Assembly: GCA_964481395.1 (NCBI GenBank)
Contig: CAYZYG010000009.1
Location: 1 to 64,000, forward strand
Source: JBFMFH01 sp964481395
Lineage (GTDB): Bacteria > Acidobacteriota > Vicinamibacteria > Vicinamibacterales > JAKQTR01
Direction: 5' to 3'
Length of the DNA: 64,000 nt
In this document: positions 34,592 to 42,653 of the stretch, piece after piece
How the letters are laid out: the number at the start of each line of letters is the position of its first letter
How positions within the stretch are numbered: position 1 is the stretch's first letter
Translations under genes and position numbers: made by a program
The notes under the pieces: generated by a model
Database searches by the model: none
The model's input: the letters and a program-made list of their open reading frames with translations, nothing else
What the model was told of the DNA's origin: nothing

Positions 34592-37153
34592 TCAGGCCAA
34601 GCTTCCCAGGCGCGTCAGGGCGATCACGGGCTCGCCGGTACCGCGCGACGCCCCCAGATCGACCTCGAACTCCGCGGCCCAGTCGTTGTGCATGTCGGGA
34701 TCGACGAGCATCTGCTGGACCTTCCAGACCTCTCGGGAGTCGTCCGGCGTGACGTAGGTGTGCCGGAGGTTCCGCGCCTCCGGATCGAAACGCAGGTCCG
34801 CGTGTTCGACGCGGTACGCCTCCCACAGCGCTTTCAACCGATCCGGCGACCAGACCTGGTCGTCGCCATCGCGCGGGCTGTCGAGCACGTCAACCGCCGC
34901 GGAGTCGAGACGGGACCATCCCCGCAGGAAGGCGAAGATCCGCGCGCGGATGGCGGCGGTGAACCGCCTGGTGTCGCGCGTGACGTCGGCGGCGGCCTCC
35001 TCGGCTCCAGGCGGCCGGAGTTCCTTCACGGCCGTCGCCGCGGCGCCGGGCGGCCGGTACGCGGGGTCGCGCATCCGCTCCCACTCGTCCGCCAGGCTCG
35101 AATCGACCATCGTCAGGAGCGTCCGCAGGTACTGCTCCATGTCGATGACCTCGTCCGACTTCGCGTAGTCGGGAACGGTGTTCCGGAGGACTTTGTACAC
35201 GCTGTTCAGATGGCGGAGCAGCAGGCCCTCGGACCGCTGCAGCTCGTAGTCGTAGATGTACTCGGCAAACGACCGGAACTGCTCGAACATCTCCCGCGCG
35301 ATCGACTTCGGGCGGATGTTCTCCTCGCCGACCCACGGGTGTTTGTCGGCGAAGGCGTTGAACGTGTCGTATACGAAATCGCGCAGGGGCTTCGGATACT
35401 CGAGCTTCTCGAGCTCCTCCATGCGCTGCTCGTACTCGACGCCGTCGGCCTTCATCTGCGCGACGGCGCGGTCCTTGATCCGGTCGAGCTGGCGTCGGAG
35501 GATGATCTCGGGATTCTCGAGAATGGCCTCGACGAGCGTGAGCAGGTCGAGCGCGTAGTCCGGCGACGCGGGATCGAGCAGCGGAATCGTCTCGAGGAGG
35601 TACAGCGAGAGCGCCTGGTCCATCGAGAAGTCGTCCTGCAGCTCGACGTTGACCCGCAGCCGGGATCCCTCCTCGGTCTTCGGCACGAACTCGACGATGC
35701 GGCGATCGACCAGCGCCCTGAAGAGCTGCCAGGCGCGCCGCCGGTGCGCGTTCTTGGCCACGTCGGTGTCGTGGCAGTCCCTGATGATCCGCTGCATGGC
35801 CCGGCAGCCGTCGCCCTTCCGGCTGAGCACGTTCAACAGCATCCCGTGCGACACCTGGAACCGCGACACGAGCTGTTCGGGCTGGGCCGCGATGAGCCGC
35901 TTGAAGGTATTGAGATCCCAGTTCACGAAGTTGTGCTCGGGCGGCCTTCGCTTGACGACTTTCTTCCCCTCCTTCGCGGCCTTCTCGCTCAGCTTGATGT
36001 TCTCGATGACGTGCTCCGGCGCCTGCACGACGACGTAGCCCTGGTCGTCGAAGCCCTTCCGCCCGGCGCGCCCGGCAATCTGATGGAAGTCGCGGGCGCT
36101 GAGGATGCTCGTCTTCCGCCCGTCGAACTTGCACAGCCTCGTGAACAGAACGGTCCGGATCGGCACGTTGATGCCGACCCCCAGCGTGTCGGTCCCGCAG
36201 ATCACCTTGAGCAGGCCGCGCTGCGCGAGCTGCTCGACGAGCACGCGGTACTTCGGCAGCAACCCCGCGTGGTGCAGGCCGATCCCGTGCTTCAGCCACT
36301 TGCGGACGTCCGATCCGTACGGGCTCGTGAAGTGGTAGTCGGCAATCGCCGACGCGATCGCGGCCTTCTCGTCCCGCGTGCAGATCTTCAGGCTCGTGAA
36401 GTCCTGGGCGCTCGACGCGGCGTCGGCCTGGGTGAAGTGCACCACGTAGACGGGGACCCTCTCCTCGTCCACGAGTTTCTCGATCGTGTGGGCCAGGGGG
36501 ATCTCGGCGTAGCTGAACTCCAGCGGCACGGGCCGCTCCCCGGACTTGATGCTCTCCGTCGGAAAGCTGTTGAGCCGGGTCAGCTCCTCCTCGAAGAAGC
36601 GTGTGTCGCCGAGCGTCGCGGACATGAGCAGGAAGCGCGAGTTCGGCAGCGTCAGGAGCGGCGTCTGCCACGCCACCCCCCGGTCCCGATCCGCGTACCA
36701 GTGGAATTCGTCCATCACGACGTCGTCGACCCACGCGTCGGCGCCCTCGCGCAAGGCGACGTTGCCGAGAATCTCCGCGGTACAGCAGAGGATGGGCGCG
36801 TCGCGATTGACGCTGGCGTCACCAGTCGAGAGGCCCACGTATTCCGGTCCGAACTCCCGGCAGAGCGCCATCCACTTCTCGTTGACCAGGGCCTTGATGG
36901 GACAGGTATAGACGGCCCGACGGTCGTGCGCGAGCGACGCGAACAGCATGGCCGAGGCCACCAGCGACTTGCCCGAGCCCGTAGGCGTGTTGAGGATGAC
37001 GTTCTTGTCCTCGAAGATTGCGAGGATGGCCTCTTCCTGCGCGGGATAGAGCGTCAGGCCGATGTTCGTCACGTAGTCGAGGAACCGCTCGAGCAGCTCG
37101 TCGGCGGACGGATCCGCGTGGCCGGGGAGGAACTCGTGAAGTGGCGCCGCCAT
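34592..37153 (-). CDS. DEAD/DEAH-box RNA helicase, Ski2-like, with DUF3516
   Basis: 853 residues. Superfamily 2 helicase: Walker A TPTGSGKS (56-63), Walker B MDEFHW (DEFH), motif III LLMSATLG, the helicase-C part VICGTDTLGVGINVPIRTVLF and motif VI HQIAGRAGRKGFDDQG. The C-terminal half (about 420-840) is the DUF3516 region, with helical EDGxxL-type bundles. Bacterial members are close to Ski2/Mtr4 helicases and are thought to unwind RNA. Start at 37153 (MAAPLHEFLPGHA) is chosen over an Arg-rich extension to 37216. It is a stand-alone gene, divergent from the propeller protein gene. Confidence 0.9.
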   Translation of the reverse strand: MAAPLHEFLPGHADPSADELLERFLDYVTNIGLTLYPAQEEAILAIFEDKNVILNTPTGSGKSLVASAMLFASLAHDRRAVYTCPIKALVNEKWMALCREFGPEYVGLSTGDASVNRDAPILCCTAEILGNVALREGADAWVDDVVMDEFHWYADRDRGVAWQTPLLTLPNSRFLLMSATLGDTRFFEEELTRLNSFPTESIKSGERPVPLEFSYAEIPLAHTIEKLVDEERVPVYVVHFTQADAASSAQDFTSLKICTRDEKAAIASAIADYHFTSPYGSDVRKWLKHGIGLHHAGLLPKYRVLVEQLAQRGLLKVICGTDTLGVGINVPIRTVLFTRLCKFDGRKTSILSARDFHQIAGRAGRKGFDDQGYVVVQAPEHVIENIKLSEKAAKEGKKVVKRRPPEHNFVNWDLNTFKRLIAAQPEQLVSRFQVSHGMLLNVLSRKGDGCRAMQRIIRDCHDTDVAKNAHRRRAWQLFRALVDRRIVEFVPKTEEGSRLRVNVELQDDFSMDQALSLYLLETIPLLDPASPDYALDLLTLVEAILENPEIILRRQLDRIKDRAVAQMKADGVEYEQRMEELEKLEYPKPLRDFVYDTFNAFADKHPWVGEENIRPKSIAREMFEQFRSFAEYIYDYELQRSEGLLLRHLNSVYKVLRNTVPDYAKSDEVIDMEQYLRTLLTMVDSSLADEWERMRDPAYRPPGAAATAVKELRPPGAEEAAADVTRDTRRFTAAIRARIFAFLRGWSRLDSAAVDVLDSPRDGDDQVWSPDRLKALWEAYRVEHADLRFDPEARNLRHTYVTPDDSREVWKVQQMLVDPDMHNDWAAEFEVDLGASRGTGEPVIALTRLGSLA

Positions 37154-37244
37154 GTGTGGCTGTTGTACTCCGAAACGACAGCGGCGCGACAGTCGGGACC
37201 CGACTTCGCCGCGCACGCGGACGCGGCTTCGTCGAGGCAGGCCC

Positions 37245-37269
37245 GGGACCCGGATCCCGGGACCCGATC
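37245..37269 (+). repeat. Heptamer array (GGGACCC GGATCCC GGGACCC)
   Basis: Three 7-bp units plus GATC in the divergent spacer between the helicase and propeller genes. The units are themselves near-palindromic and can fold on each other. Confidence 0.82.
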
Positions 37270-37322
37270 GCCGTCAGTTCCTTTGTGCCATACTCCGCGA
37301 GTCAATCGACGGAGACCGACAC

Positions 37323-40300
37323 ATGCGATTCCGATACGTCGTCCTGGCAGCGGTCCTGATCACCAGTACGGGCCTCTTGGCTCACACGCAGGACGGTGGC
37401 TCCGCCGCCAATCCATCTCTCTACCAGGGCCTCCGGTATCGCCTGATCGGCCCCTTTCGCGCGAGCCGCACGGTAGGCGCGGCGGGCATCCCGACGCAGC
37501 CCAACGTCTTTTTCATGGGCGTCAACAACGGAGGCGTCTGGAAAACCGACGACTACGGCCGCACCTGGAACCCGATCTTCGACGACCAACCGACCGGGTC
37601 CATTGGCGATCTCGCCGTCTCGCCATCGAACCCTGACGTGATCTACGTCGGTACCGGCGAAGGGCTCCACCGTCCGGATCTGGGCGTGGGCGATGGCATC
37701 TTCAAGTCGGCCGACGGGGGACGGACATGGGCGCACGTCGGCCTGCCGGACGTCCAGCAGGTCGCCCGCCTGGTGATCCACCCGACCGACCCTGCCGTCG
37801 TGTTCGTCGCGGGGATGGGCCATCCGTACGGCCCCAACGAGGAGCGCGGCATCTTCCGCACGACCGACGGCGGTCGCACCTGGGGCAAGGTCCTCTACAT
37901 CGACCGCAACACCGGGGGCCTGCAGGTCGAGTTCGATCCGGTCGATCCGCGAACGGTCTACGCCTCGATGTGGGCACATCGCGAGGGCCCGTGGGAGAAC
38001 GCCAGCTTCTCTGGACCGAACAGCGGCCTGTTCAAGTCGACCGATGGCGGCTCCACTTGGGCGCGCCTCTCCGGCGGCCTGCCCGCAGCCGGCCCGGGCG
38101 GATGGAAAGCGTTCTTCGATGTGTCCCGTTCGAATCCGAACCGCCTGTACGCCCTGGTCAGCGCCGGCGCGGGCAGCGGCGTCTACCGGACCGACGACGG
38201 CGGCGGGACCTGGACCCGGGTCAGCACAGACCGGCGCCTCGGTGTGGAGATCCGGGTGCATCCGGCGAACCCCGACGTGGTCTTCGCCGCGGGCACGGCG
38301 GCCTACCGGTCCGACGACGGGGGCCGCACGTGGACGAGCTTCAAAGGCGCGCCTGGCGGCGACGACCCGCAGCGGCTGTGGATCAACCCGCTGCAGCCGG
38401 ACATCATGCTGCTCACGACCGACCAGGGCGCGACCGTGTCCGTCAACGGCGGCCGGACGTGGAGTTCCTGGTACAACCAGCCCACGTCCCAGCTCTATCA
38501 CGTGACGACCGACAACCAGTTTCCCTACTGGGTCTACGGCGGGCAGCAGGAGAGCGGCGCGATCGGCATCGCCAGCCGCGGCAACGGCGGCCAGATCTCC
38601 TTCAGGGACTGGATCGGCGTCGGCGCTGACGAGTACGCGTACGTCGCTCCCGACCCCCTGGATCCTGACATCGTGTACGGCGGCCGCGTGCAACGGTTCA
38701 ACAAGAAGACGGGGCAGTCCCAGAACGTGGCGCCCGAGGCGCTCCGATCGGGGCAGTACCGCATCCTGCGGACAATGCCGCTGCTGTTCCATTCGTCCGA
38801 TCCGACGATGCTGCTGTTTGCGACGAACGTTCTGTGGATGACCACGAACGGCGGGCAGGACTGGGAGATCATCAGCCCCGACCTCTCGCGCGAGAAGCCC
38901 GATTTGCCCGACAGCGTCGGCGACTACCGCACGCCCGATCTCCCGGCCATGCCCAGGCGAGGGGTCATCTACGCAGTCGGCCCGTCGCCGCTCGACGTCA
39001 ACGTCATCTGGGCCGGGACGGACGACGGCCTGGTGCACGTGACCATCGACGGCGGGAAGACATGGAGGAACGTGACGCCGCCCGCGCTTCGCGCCTGGGA
39101 CAAGGTGTCGCAGATCGTGGCAGGGCACTTCAGCGTGAGGACGGCGTACATGGCGGTCAATGCCATACGCCGGGACGACATGCGCCCGCACGTCTACCGC
39201 ACGCACGATGGCGGCGCGACCTGGACCCGCATCGTCACGGGCCTCCACGAGATGGGGCCGGTCAACGTGGTCCGCGAGGACGCGAAGCAGCCCGGGCTGC
39301 TGTTTGCCGGGAGCGAGCGCGAGGTGTACTTCTCGACTGACGACGGGGCGCGGTGGCAGGCGCTGCGCCAGAACATGCCGGCGTCGTCCATCCGCGACCT
39401 CATGATCCACGAGGACGACCTGGTGGTGGGGACGCACGGGCGATCGATCTGGATCATGGACAACATCCAGCCGCTGCGGGAGCTGGCGAGGGTCGCCGGA
39501 GCCGGGCGGGCCCATCTCTTCGGCCTGCCGCCGGCGACGCGCGTCCGCTGGAACATGTTTTCGGACACGCCGCTGCCCCCGGAGGAGCCGACGGGCGAGA
39601 ACCCGCCGGACGGCGCGACGCTGGACTACTATCTCGACCGGCCCGCCGCCGACGTGGCCCTCGAGATCGTCGACGCCGGCGGCGCCATCGTCCGCCGGTT
39701 TTCGAGCCGCGATGATCCAGAACGGATCGACGTATCCGTGCTGCCGTACCCGACCTACTGGTTCAGGCCCGAGCAGCGGGTCGCGACATCGCCGGGTCAT
39801 CACAGGTTCGTGTGGGACCTGCGATACCCGCCACCGCGCGGGGCGACCCGGCAGTACTCCATCGCCGCCGTGTTCCGGAACACGCCGAGCGGGCCGCACG
39901 GGCCGTTCGTGGCGCCTGGGCGGTACACCGTCAGGCTGACGGTTGACGGAGAGAGCTACGAGCGTCCGCTCGACGTGCGACTGGACCCTCGCGTCACGCT
40001 CGGTGAGGCGGATCTCCGCCTGCAAACCGACCTGTCGCTGCGATGCTACCGCGGCTACCTGCGTGCGCAGGAGATGCGCGAGGCCATCGATGCGGCGCTC
40101 GCGGTTGGCTCGGGGGATGCCGCGCGTCAGGAGGGGCGGCGCGCTCTGCGTGGCGCCGGATCACCCTCCGAGCCTGACCTGCTCTACGGAAGTATCACGG
40201 CGGTACCCGACGACCTCGAAACCGTCGTCGGCCTGCAGCAGAAGTTCCTGTTCATGCTGTCGCTGCTGCAGGCGGCCGACGCGAGGCCGACGACGCAGGC

Positions 40301-40370
40301 CCGCGAAGCGGTGCCGGCGCTGGAGCGGACTCTCGCGGCGCTCGAAGCCCGCTGGGCACGGCTGCGGTGA
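37323..40370 (+). CDS. Exported Asp-box β-propeller protein (sortilin/BNR-like)
   Basis: 1015 residues with a signal peptide (VVLAAVLITSTGLLAHTQ). The first 780 residues hold at least eight Asp-box motifs (S/T-x-D-x-G-x-T-W): GGVWKTDDYGRTW, GIFKSADGGRTW, GIFRTTDGGRTW, GLFKSTDGGSTW, GVYRTDDGGGTW, VHVTIDGGKTW and VYRTHDGGATW, forming a 10-bladed VPS10/sortilin-like propeller. The last 230 residues are a β-sandwich domain of the type often fused to these (VALEIVDAGGAIVRRFSS, HHRFVWDLRYPPP). Known in Acidobacteria and Bacteroidetes as secreted glycosyl-hydrolase-like proteins without proven activity. It precedes a sodium/solute symporter gene on the same strand, 260 bp away. Confidence 0.88.
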   Translation: MRFRYVVLAAVLITSTGLLAHTQDGGSAANPSLYQGLRYRLIGPFRASRTVGAAGIPTQPNVFFMGVNNGGVWKTDDYGRTWNPIFDDQPTGSIGDLAVSPSNPDVIYVGTGEGLHRPDLGVGDGIFKSADGGRTWAHVGLPDVQQVARLVIHPTDPAVVFVAGMGHPYGPNEERGIFRTTDGGRTWGKVLYIDRNTGGLQVEFDPVDPRTVYASMWAHREGPWENASFSGPNSGLFKSTDGGSTWARLSGGLPAAGPGGWKAFFDVSRSNPNRLYALVSAGAGSGVYRTDDGGGTWTRVSTDRRLGVEIRVHPANPDVVFAAGTAAYRSDDGGRTWTSFKGAPGGDDPQRLWINPLQPDIMLLTTDQGATVSVNGGRTWSSWYNQPTSQLYHVTTDNQFPYWVYGGQQESGAIGIASRGNGGQISFRDWIGVGADEYAYVAPDPLDPDIVYGGRVQRFNKKTGQSQNVAPEALRSGQYRILRTMPLLFHSSDPTMLLFATNVLWMTTNGGQDWEIISPDLSREKPDLPDSVGDYRTPDLPAMPRRGVIYAVGPSPLDVNVIWAGTDDGLVHVTIDGGKTWRNVTPPALRAWDKVSQIVAGHFSVRTAYMAVNAIRRDDMRPHVYRTHDGGATWTRIVTGLHEMGPVNVVREDAKQPGLLFAGSEREVYFSTDDGARWQALRQNMPASSIRDLMIHEDDLVVGTHGRSIWIMDNIQPLRELARVAGAGRAHLFGLPPATRVRWNMFSDTPLPPEEPTGENPPDGATLDYYLDRPAADVALEIVDAGGAIVRRFSSRDDPERIDVSVLPYPTYWFRPEQRVATSPGHHRFVWDLRYPPPRGATRQYSIAAVFRNTPSGPHGPFVAPGRYTVRLTVDGESYERPLDVRLDPRVTLGEADLRLQTDLSLRCYRGYLRAQEMREAIDAALAVGSGDAARQEGRRALRGAGSPSEPDLLYGSITAVPDDLETVVGLQQKFLFMLSLLQAADARPTTQAREAVPALERTLAALEARWARLR

Positions 40371-40528
40371 TGTAAGATGCGCCGGTCCGATCGGGCGCGA
40401 CAGCCCCAGGATGACATGTCACGGAGCAGTCCCTTGAGCCAGGCCGACGGCGGCCGTCTGCAAAACGCGCCGTGAGGGGGTGACTTGCGTGGGGATAGGG
40501 GCCCCCGCGCCATGCACGAGTCGAACTC

Positions 40529-40550
40529 CCGGCAAGGTGCGTTTTGCCGG
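40529..40550. promoter_or_regulatory. Inverted repeat CCGGCAA-N8-TTGCCGG upstream of the symporter gene
   Basis: A perfect 7-bp inverted repeat about 80 bp before the symporter start, in the 260-bp spacer 40371-40630. It could be an operator or a hairpin. No regulator gene is adjacent. Confidence 0.35.
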
Positions 40551-40630
40551 CTTGCGCGAGCGGGACTGCGGAGGGAGATGCCGTCCTGGGGTGTACAGGG
40601 TCCACATCGGGTTGACCGTGGGGGAAGTCC

Positions 40631-42394
40631 ATGACGACGATCGACTGGGTAGTCATCTTCGCGTACTTCGCCGGGCTGGCCGCTCTGACGTGGTGGGCCA
40701 TCCGCAAGAACCGCGACACCGCCGACGACTACTTCCTGGCCGGCCGGAACCTCGGCTGGTGGGTGGTCGGGGCGTCGATTTTCGCGTCGAACATCGGCTC
40801 CGAGCACCTCGTCGGTCTGGCCGGTTCAGGGGCCACCAGCGGTGTGGCGCTGGCGCACTACGAATTGCACGCTTGGTGCCTGCTCGTGCTCGGCTGGGTG
40901 CTCGTGCCTTTCTACATCCGCTCGCGCGTCTACACGATGCCCGAGTTCCTGGAGCGGCGGTTTTCGCCGACCGCGCGCTGGGTCCTCTCGCTCATCTCGC
41001 TCGTCGCCTACGTCCTGACCAAGCTGGCCGTCGGGATCTTCGCGGGCGGCATCGTGTTCGGGACGCTGCTCCCGGAGTTGACCGTCCACATCGGCAGCTT
41101 CACGCTCAACAGCTTCTGGGTCGGTTCTGTGCTCGTCGTCCTGCTGACGGGGCTTTACACCGTTCTCGGCGGCATGCGCGCCGTCGCCTACACGGAGGCC
41201 GTACAGACGGCGGTCCTCGTCGTCGGGTCGCTGATGCTCACGGTCTTCGGGCTGTCGAAGCTCGGCGGGTGGGGTGAGCTGCGTGCGGCGCTCGACCCGG
41301 ACATGTTCAACCTGTGGAAGCCGCTCATTCCCGCCGGCGTCGAGGGCACGTGGGCGCCCGTCAAGGAAGCGGGCCGCATGGCGTGGTACTTCAACACGAA
41401 CTACCCGTGGCTGGGCATGCTGTTCTGCGCGCCGATCATCGGCCTCTGGTACTGGTGCACGGACCAGTACATCGTTCAGCGCGCGCTCGGAGCGCCGAGC
41501 GAGCAGGAGGCGCGGCGCGGCAGCATCTTCGCGTCGTTCCTGAAGCTGCTTCCGGTTTTCATCTTCATCATCCCCGGCATGATCGCCCTGGCGCTCGCGA
41601 AGACCGGTCGAGCCACGGGCCTCGAAACCATCATCGACGCCGGCGGCAACGTCGTGACGTCATCGGCGCAGGCTGCTTTTCCGCTGATGGTGCAGGCGGT
41701 GATGCCCGCCGGACTGCGCGGCATCGTCGTGGCGGGCCTTCTTGCCGCGCTCATGAGTTCGCTGGCGGGGACGTTCAACGCCTGCTCGACGCTCTTCACG
41801 ATGGACTTCTACCAGCAGCACCGGCCCAAAGCCACCCAGCACCAGCTCGTGTGGGTCGGACGCCTCGCGACGACGGTCATGGTGCTGATCGGGCTCGCGT
41901 GGATTCCCGTCATCCAGGGGGCGAAGGGGCTCTACGAGTACCTGCAGGGCGTTCAGGGATACCTCGCCCCGCCGATTTTCGCCGTCTTCTTCTTCGGCGT
42001 GTTCTTCAAGCGGCTCAACGCGAAGGGATGTCTGACCGCGCTCATCGTCGGCTTCGTCCTGGGGATCTTCCGACTGGCCGTGGACACCCCGATCAGCCTG
42101 GCCCTCAGCGGCTACGAGCATGGCTATGCCGTCGGCTCGTTCCTCTGGGTCGTCAACAACATCTACTTTCAGTACTACAGTCTGTTCATTTTTGTCGTGT
42201 CGACGCTGGCGATGTTCGCGGTGAGCTACGCGACCGAGGTGCCGGACGAATCGAAACTGACGGGCCTGACCTACGCGACGGTGACCGCCGAGCACCGCGC
42301 GGAGTCGCGGCGAAGCTGGGGCCGGGGGGACGTCATCAGTTCGGGGGTCGTGCTGCTGCTGATTCTCGCGGCGTATCTGTATTTCAACGGGTAG
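40631..42394 (+). CDS. Sodium:solute symporter (SSS/SLC5, SGLT-like)
   Basis: 587-residue inner-membrane protein with about 14 helices and the LeuT-fold SSS features: DTADDYFLAGRNLGWWVVGAS, ASNIGSEHLVGLAGSG (TM1 Na+ site), RSRVYTMPEFLERRF, and in TM8 AALMSSLAGTFNACSTLFTMD (Na2 serines). This pattern is closest to the vSGLT-type sugar symporters (glucose or galactose with Na+), though inositol or other solutes are possible. No catabolic genes follow, so the substrate cannot be inferred from neighbours. Confidence 0.91.
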   Translation: MTTIDWVVIFAYFAGLAALTWWAIRKNRDTADDYFLAGRNLGWWVVGASIFASNIGSEHLVGLAGSGATSGVALAHYELHAWCLLVLGWVLVPFYIRSRVYTMPEFLERRFSPTARWVLSLISLVAYVLTKLAVGIFAGGIVFGTLLPELTVHIGSFTLNSFWVGSVLVVLLTGLYTVLGGMRAVAYTEAVQTAVLVVGSLMLTVFGLSKLGGWGELRAALDPDMFNLWKPLIPAGVEGTWAPVKEAGRMAWYFNTNYPWLGMLFCAPIIGLWYWCTDQYIVQRALGAPSEQEARRGSIFASFLKLLPVFIFIIPGMIALALAKTGRATGLETIIDAGGNVVTSSAQAAFPLMVQAVMPAGLRGIVVAGLLAALMSSLAGTFNACSTLFTMDFYQQHRPKATQHQLVWVGRLATTVMVLIGLAWIPVIQGAKGLYEYLQGVQGYLAPPIFAVFFFGVFFKRLNAKGCLTALIVGFVLGIFRLAVDTPISLALSGYEHGYAVGSFLWVVNNIYFQYYSLFIFVVSTLAMFAVSYATEVPDESKLTGLTYATVTAEHRAESRRSWGRGDVISSGVVLLLILAAYLYFNG

Positions 42395-42401
42395 GACAAC
42401 A

Positions 42402-42466
42402 GGGACCGGGGAGCTGGGACCGGGGACCAGTTGTGGAGGTCCCCAGTCCCCATTCGTGGTCCTCGG
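42402..42466 (+). repeat. Heptamer array with inverted tail, copy 1
   Basis: GGGACCG, GGGAGCT, GGGACCG, GGGACCA (42402-42429), then GTTGTGG and the facing units AGGTCCCCAGTCCCC, then a 16-bp tail CATTCGTGGTCCTCGG (42451-42466). The facing units allow a stem of about 12 bp. The same order and the identical 16-bp tail occur at 53369-53432. Confidence 0.85.
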
Positions 42467-42473
42467 GGTGTCC

Positions 42474-42560
42474 GGCGGGCTCGGCGAGCCCGCCCTACCG
42501 TGCCCGATAAGGCCCGCCCTACCGTGCCCGATGCGGCCCGTCCTACCGCCCCCGAGGTGG
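42474..42560 (+). repeat. GC hairpin and three 24-bp tandem repeats
   Basis: A 9-bp inverted repeat GGCGGGCTC-GGC-GAGCCCGCC (42474-42494) runs into three 24-bp tandem units starting CCCGCCCTACCGTGCCCGAT (42489-42512, 42513-42536) and a third, diverged unit (42537-42560). It fills the gap between converging genes. Confidence 0.88.
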
Positions 42561-42653
42561 TGGGGCGCGGTCGCCGACCGCGCCGGGACGCGTGGGCCGA
42601 ACCAACCCCCAATCCCCGCCCCGAGGATCGCAGACGAGCGGCCGACGCGGCGG

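Noticed and set aside
34688..37636. A 982-codon plus-strand frame opposite the helicase
   Set aside because: Shadow of the helicase gene; no motif, biased composition, and it runs into the real start of the propeller gene in another frame.
40500..40560. A possible minus-strand tRNA (GGGAGTTCGACTC resembles a T-arm)
   Set aside because: The five bases after the loop do not pair with the five before it, and no acceptor or anticodon stem can be drawn. Only the CCGGCAA inverted repeat is kept.
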